From positions 1 to 10,311 of the forward strand of contig CAZMFZ010000123.1 in NCBI GenBank assembly GCA_964565665.1: DNA of 10,311 nt, in the 5' to 3' direction. Position numbers and translations under genes: made by a program. The stretch is from CAZMFZ01 sp964565665 (GTDB taxonomy: Bacteria; Bacteroidota; Bacteroidia; Cytophagales; UBA9547). Under the pieces are notes generated by a model, which saw only the letters and a list, made by a program, of their open reading frames with translations, ran no database searches and was not told the DNA's origin. Shown here one piece after another: positions 6,957 to 10,311 of the stretch (the first letter of the stretch is position 1; each line of letters starts with the position of its first letter).

Positions 6957-8096
6957 ATGAAGGTAAAGTTCAACCTATATATTGTATTTCTACTCAGCTT
7001 ATTTCACTTTTATACTTGCCATGCACAACCTGGCAAACAACCCATACAGATTGGCATCAATTACCACTATGGTTTTTTGCTTAATCATGCCCCAAAGAGA
7101 ACACATATTGGCGGTCCGGTTTTGAAAACATTAAATGGTGTTGAAATAAACGCAACTTGGCAAACACTGGGCAGTAAGCCTTGGCACAAATATTATGGTT
7201 TCCCCAAGTGGGGAGCTTCATTGATATATTATTCGGTGGGCGAAAAATCTACCTATGTGAAATACGACCAGAAAGACTTTACAGTTTATGATGTAGATTT
7301 TGGCGATTGCTATACTTTGCTCATTCACAGTTCATTAAAGCCGATTACTACCCGCTATTTCGAGATGAATATAAGGCTGGGTACGGGCTTGGGCTATTTT
7401 ACAAAAGTGTATAATGCAAACGACAATCCTGGAAATTTGTGGATTAGTTCGAGAATAAATCCATCGATGCACCTCAATATTGAAGGGCAGTTTAATTTAT
7501 CGCCCCAATGGGCTTTTATAGTTGGGGGGGCATATACCCATTTTTCAAATGGTGCTACTCGAATGCCAAACTTGGGTGTAAATTTCCCAACGGCAAATGT
7601 AGGTCTGCGTTTTACACCATTTCCTGAGAGAAAATTAATTAAAAGAGATTCAATTTATCCTGAAGCAAAGAAAAATTATTTGCATTTTTCAATAGCAGGA
7701 GGCACAAAAGTATTGGCCGAATACGGCACTACCTATTACCCAACTTTGGCCGCAAGTGTTATGTACGGTCGAAGGGTAGGCAAAATATCGAAATTATTAG
7801 TGAGCATCGATGCCTTTAGAGATGGTTCACTTTTAGGTGATTCGCTGGGTACAAACAAAAACAAAGATTTGAACCGCTATGGAATATGGGTAGGTCATGA
7901 ATTTTTGCATGGAAGATTGGGATTGATATTTGGAGTTGGATATTATTTCTACAAAAAAACCGAAAGAGATGCGCCAACTTACATTAAAGTGGGATTGAGG
8001 CATTATTTTCAAAAGCATTTTTTTGGAGGTGTTACACTCAAAACCCATTATGGCCAAGCAGATTGTTTTGAATGGACATTGGGTTATACTTTGTAA
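6957..8096 (+). CDS. PagL-like acyloxyacyl hydrolase family outer-membrane protein
   Basis: A 379-residue protein of the lipid A 3-O-deacylase/acyloxyacyl hydrolase family (PagL-like). Residues 1-23 are a signal peptide (hydrophobic 5-18, cleavage likely after CHA), and the rest alternates in a beta-barrel pattern, pointing to the outer membrane. The family core covers about 30-222: the NYHYGFLLNH start, the GVEINATW stretch, LGTGLGYFT (141-149), NPGNLWISS, and the active-site region THFSNGA (194-200) followed by PNLGVN (204-209). H195 and S197 match the catalytic His and Ser of PagL, but the position of the catalytic Glu is N209. Residues 235-379 are further strands ending in EWTLGYTL. Codons 190-191 are a run of seven G. 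The gene lies 31 bases before moeA in the same direction with no terminator between. Deacylation of lipid A or another envelope lipid is probable, not certain. Confidence 0.82.
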   Translation: MKVKFNLYIVFLLSLFHFYTCHAQPGKQPIQIGINYHYGFLLNHAPKRTHIGGPVLKTLNGVEINATWQTLGSKPWHKYYGFPKWGASLIYYSVGEKSTYVKYDQKDFTVYDVDFGDCYTLLIHSSLKPITTRYFEMNIRLGTGLGYFTKVYNANDNPGNLWISSRINPSMHLNIEGQFNLSPQWAFIVGGAYTHFSNGATRMPNLGVNFPTANVGLRFTPFPERKLIKRDSIYPEAKKNYLHFSIAGGTKVLAEYGTTYYPTLAASVMYGRRVGKISKLLVSIDAFRDGSLLGDSLGTNKNKDLNRYGIWVGHEFLHGRLGLIFGVGYYFYKKTERDAPTYIKVGLRHYFQKHFFGGVTLKTHYGQADCFEWTLGYTL

Positions 8097-8127
8097 AAAG
8101 CAATAAATAAAAAGTTGTCTATATAAA

Positions 8128-9312
8128 ATGCACACCTATCATGAAGCCCTAAGTTTAATACTGGCAGAAAGAAAAAATTTGGGCACAGAAAAGGTGGCCC
8201 TTGAAAAAGCCAATGGCAGAGTGTTGGCTCAAAATATATATGCCGATCGCGACTATCCACCATTCAACAGAGCAGCGATGGATGGCTATTGCTTTGAATG
8301 CACTGATACCATATTATTAAATGAATATAAATGTGTAGATACCATATTTGCAGGAGGCACATCTGAAAAAACGTTGCAAAAAAGTGAATGCTTTAAAATA
8401 ATGACGGGGGCTGCCGTGCCACTACCTGCAAATATGATTGTGCGTGTTGAAGATGCAAAGGCGGAAAATGATATAATTTCATTTTCGATTGAAAATGTAA
8501 ATCCTTTTCAAAATATAGCCAAGCAAGGCGAAGATGTGAAACTGGATGAACTCACCATTATTTCTGGAACTGCAATAAACAATAGTGTAATCGGAGCTTT
8601 GGCATCTTTGGGTAAATATGAAGTAGAGGTTTACAAATTGCCAAATGTAGCCATCATTTCTACTGGAAATGAAATTAAGAAAGTCGATGATAAAGTTTCT
8701 ACCATTCAAATTAGAGATAGCAACAGCTTTACTATTGCTGCTTTTTTAGCCAAATTTAAAATCGAGTCCATCCATAAAGCATTGGTGAGAGATGTGGCAT
8801 CAGAACTCGAAACGCAAATAGCCAAGGCTTTAGAGAACGACATTATTATTATTTCGGGAGGTGTTTCGGCTGGCGATGCAGATTTTATTCCTCAAATATT
8901 AAAAGCCCTAGATGTAAACCAGATTTTTCATAAAGTAAAAATAAAGCCAGGAAAGCCAATTTGGTTTGGCAAAGGCAAGGAAGGCCAAATTGTATTTGCC
9001 TTGCCTGGCAATCCAGTATCTGTTCAGGTGACTTGCCGCATATTTGTAGAACCTTTTTTAAGAGCATGTTTTTCGTTGGCTACTGACAATTCATTTTTTT
9101 TGCCTTTGGCTCAAGAAAAGAAGAAGAAAGTGAAGTTAGATGAATTTTTTCCTTGCAAACTTGAAAATATGACCAAAACTCAAATTCTGCCATTGCATTT
9201 CAATGGTTCGGGCGATATTACTGCAACATTGGGTTCGGATGGTATTGGTTTACACACCATTGCACACGAAAATTTGTCAAAGGATACTACAATTCAATTT
9301 TTCCCCTGGTAA
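8128..9312 (+). CDS. moeA: Molybdopterin molybdotransferase MoeA
   Basis: Inserts molybdenum into adenylylated molybdopterin in the last step of molybdenum cofactor synthesis. The protein has 394 residues, close to the usual 400-410. Family motifs appear in order: YPPFNRAAMDGY (43-54, with the active-site aspartate D52), IMTGAAVP (91-98), a VEDA stretch (107-110), IISTGNEI (176-183), IRDSNSF (195-201), IISGGVSAGDADF (241-253, D252), VKIKPGKPIWFG (270-281) and FALPGNPVSVQV (290-301). The C-terminal beta domain runs from about 325 to 394. All motifs are intact, so the enzyme should work. It probably shares a transcript with the PagL-like gene upstream, although no functional link is obvious. 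The damaged nitrate-transporter gene downstream suggests a nitrate reductase as one user of the cofactor, but no molybdoenzyme is in the window. Confidence 0.96.
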   Translation: MHTYHEALSLILAERKNLGTEKVALEKANGRVLAQNIYADRDYPPFNRAAMDGYCFECTDTILLNEYKCVDTIFAGGTSEKTLQKSECFKIMTGAAVPLPANMIVRVEDAKAENDIISFSIENVNPFQNIAKQGEDVKLDELTIISGTAINNSVIGALASLGKYEVEVYKLPNVAIISTGNEIKKVDDKVSTIQIRDSNSFTIAAFLAKFKIESIHKALVRDVASELETQIAKALENDIIIISGGVSAGDADFIPQILKALDVNQIFHKVKIKPGKPIWFGKGKEGQIVFALPGNPVSVQVTCRIFVEPFLRACFSLATDNSFFLPLAQEKKKKVKLDEFFPCKLENMTKTQILPLHFNGSGDITATLGSDGIGLHTIAHENLSKDTTIQFFPW

Positions 9313-9630
9313 TCGACTCATTACTACCATTGTCTTTAACTTAAGCTGCTTTTTTTAGACCTTAACTCATGCTTCCGTTTGAACGTGTCAAGCTCTTATC
9401 TATTGGGAAGGGATTGAGGTCGTATGGAAATTACATTGTCTCCTCTGCCATTTGTAGTTGTATATACTCATCAATTTTTAGAATCTACAATAATCACGAT
9501 TTTATTTTTTTGAGATATAGGTTCGAAATCAACTGTATTTATTAAAAATTTATATAATTTTTTGAATAATAGGTTTAAATATTAATTGAAATTATAAAAT
9601 ATATATACTATTTGTGATTTTAGTGTTAAA

Positions 9631-9659
9631 ATTTATACTCAATTATTTTGAGTATAAAT
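9631..9659. promoter_or_regulatory. Perfect 12-bp palindrome, candidate operator
   Basis: ATTTATACTCAA (9631-9642) and TTGAGTATAAAT (9648-9659) are exact reverse complements around the 5-base centre TTATT. It is 55 bases upstream of the ATG at 9715, and its right arm contains the TTG of the predicted -33 element. That is where a repressor, or an activator contacting sigma, would bind. It does not match the FNR/Crp consensus I know. A transcribed hairpin is an alternative, but it lies over 300 bases from the moeA stop and has no T-run. Confidence 0.6.
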
Positions 9660-9677
9660 ACTTATTGTGTAGGTTTG
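9648..9677 (+). promoter_or_regulatory. Consensus Bacteroidota promoter for the transporter remnant
   Basis: TTG at 9648-9650 and TAGGTTTG at 9670-9677, 19 bases apart, fit the Bacteroidota sigma consensus TTG - about 19-21 - TAnnTTTG exactly. Transcription would start near 9684, about 30 bases before the ATG at 9715. The promoter looks undamaged although the gene it serves does not. Confidence 0.68.
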
Positions 9678-9714
9678 ATTCCAGAGATAAAAAACGAAAT
9701 ATTATGTACATTTT

Positions 9715-10218
9715 ATGGAATCAAGTTTAAAATCAAACGCCTATTTCAAAAAAGCTGATAAAATATCATTGATTAGCTTAAAAAATATGCCTATGCGTAT
9801 ATTTCATATATCATCAAGAGGGTACATTTTAGCAGCTTTTTTACTTTGCGAAGGCATAGGTATTTATTTATTCTCCCAAGCCGAAACCCTTACTGGAGCA
9901 GTAATATTAATGTTGGGGTTTGCCCTTTTTTTAAAAATGGCGACCGGAGCTTCTTATTCTATCGTGCCATTTGTCAATAAAAAGGCATTAGGCTCTATTG
10001 CAGGTATAGTAGGGGCGGGGGGAAATGTAGGGGCAGTTTTGGCCGGATTTCTATTCAAATCAGAGACTATTACCTATCGCGATGCTTTTTTGTATATCAG
10101 TTTCGCAGTGGTTGCCATTGGATTAATTATCTTAATCACACGCTTTTTTTCAGCCCAAGAGGGTGCAGGTATAATTAAACATTCATCTAAACAAGTACTG
10201 GAAGTAGAAACAGCATAA
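9715..10218 (+). CDS. Internally deleted NNP/NarK-type nitrate/nitrite transporter (in-frame, probably non-functional)
   Basis: A 167-residue frame with start, stop and promoter. Residues 19-33, with NMPMRIFHIS, resemble the cytoplasmic N-terminus of Bacteroidota NNP transporters, where MRxFHxTW leads straight into the first membrane helix. Here the sequence instead jumps at about residue 33 to SRGYILAAFLLCEGIGIYLF, which matches the start of a helix late in the family. From there it follows the family to its end: AETLTGAVILML, KMATGASYSIVPFV (74-87), the NNP nitrate signature AGIVGAGGNVGAV (96-108), FLFKSETITY and a last helix at about 124-143. Four of twelve membrane segments remain. The family length is roughly 460-480, so close to 300 codons are missing with the frame preserved. 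Transport is unlikely. It could instead be annotated as a truncated MFS protein; I favour an internal deletion because both ends are recognisable. Confidence 0.75.
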   Translation: MESSLKSNAYFKKADKISLISLKNMPMRIFHISSRGYILAAFLLCEGIGIYLFSQAETLTGAVILMLGFALFLKMATGASYSIVPFVNKKALGSIAGIVGAGGNVGAVLAGFLFKSETITYRDAFLYISFAVVAIGLIILITRFFSAQEGAGIIKHSSKQVLEVETA

Positions 10219-10221
10219 ATA

Positions 10222-10257
10222 TTTTATTGAAGTTGCCAGGATGGAGCTTCAATAAAA
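10222..10257. repeat. Inverted repeat just after the transporter remnant
   Basis: TTTTATTGAAG (10222-10232) and CTTCAATAAAA (10247-10257) are perfect 11-bp complements around a 14-base loop. It begins 4 bases after the stop. No T-run follows on the plus strand, so it may stabilise the 3' end of the mRNA rather than terminate it. Confidence 0.55.
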
Positions 10258-10281
10258 GGACAGAGTTGCAGCTCTGCCCTT
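10256..10281 (+). terminator. Second hairpin, possible terminator
   Basis: AAGG-A-CAGAG (10256-10265) pairs with CTCTG-C-CCTT (10272-10281): nine base pairs with one A/C mismatch and a 6-base loop. It shares its first two bases with the preceding repeat. It is followed by TAAAATC, without a proper T-run, so terminator function is only a fair guess. Confidence 0.4.
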
Positions 10282-10311
10282 AAAATCAATCGTAACTCAA
10301 CAGTTTAATAT

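Larger units (their letters stand above)
9313..9714. other. 402-base non-coding region between moeA and the transporter remnant
   Basis: No open frame worth calling on either strand. The first 170 bases have more mixed composition, with a T7 run at 9350-9356 but no convincing stem before it. On the minus strand short frames with several stops are seen and I could not assign them. From about 9490 the sequence becomes very AT-rich and ends in the palindrome and promoter listed separately. The change in composition near 9480 may mark an old rearrangement junction; this is a weak inference. Confidence 0.6.

Noticed and set aside
6957..7025. Lipoprotein signal peptide in the PagL-like protein (cysteine at residue 21)
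   Set aside because: The residues before the cysteine (FYT) do not fit a lipobox, and CHA followed by Q is a normal signal peptidase I site; a beta-barrel would not need a lipid anchor.
9335..9360. Intrinsic terminator for moeA at the T7 run
   Set aside because: The T-run is real, but the bases before it form only a tiny AAGC/GCTT dyad with no usable loop.
9340..9490. Possible transposase or other coding remnant on the minus strand after moeA
   Set aside because: Fragments such as KIDEYIQLQMAEE look protein-like, but every frame is soon stopped and I could not join them into a recognisable family.

Overview
The window looks like chromosomal DNA of a Bacteroidota bacterium (Cytophagia/Chitinophagia/Sphingobacteriia type; rank below phylum is a guess). 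The grounds are AT-rich sequence, start codons mostly without a strong Shine-Dalgarno, promoter boxes of the Bacteroidota TAnnTTTG class, and families typical of the phylum: a HAMP-fused trehalose-6-phosphate synthase, a ~380-residue PagL-like acyloxyacyl hydrolase, a short pterin synthase and an NNP nitrate transporter.

Positions 1-5257 form an osmotic/envelope block. It begins with the 3' end of otsB (trehalose-6-phosphatase, cut by the window edge). This overlaps by 4 bases (ATGA) a membrane-anchored OtsA whose GT20 domain is preceded by two transmembrane segments, an extracytoplasmic region and a HAMP linker. A convergent 70-residue HMA-like gene without metal-binding cysteines shares a hairpin terminator with otsA. 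It is followed by an MscS-type mechanosensitive channel and an AI-2E/PerM-type membrane protein. Solute synthesis under membrane-linked control next to a tension-gated release channel makes sense as a turgor module, but this is inference.

Positions 5258-6911 are mostly minus strand. There is a decayed DUF1016/YhcG-type PDDEXK nuclease gene, with a 4-base insertion and two in-frame stops. Removing the 4 bases gives a reading frame of exactly 330 codons. Upstream of it lie an AT-rich spacer with two strong inverted repeats and an intact QueD/PTPS-family pterin enzyme.

Positions 6912-9312 are plus strand. A divergent promoter region leads to a PagL-like outer-membrane protein and then moeA (molybdenum cofactor insertion), 31 bases apart and probably co-transcribed.

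Positions 9313-10311 hold a 402-base non-coding stretch with a perfect 12-bp palindrome laid over a consensus Bacteroidota promoter. This drives a short frame that I read as an NNP nitrate/nitrite transporter with an in-frame internal deletion: it keeps the family's N-terminus and its last four membrane segments but lacks the middle. Two hairpins follow. MoeA plus a nitrate transporter hints at a nitrate-metabolism locus continuing or degenerating to the right.

The most unusual items are the membrane/HAMP-fused OtsA, the internally deleted transporter with its palindrome-covered promoter, and the readable history of the broken DUF1016 gene. I see no CRISPR array, tRNA, rRNA or intact mobile element.
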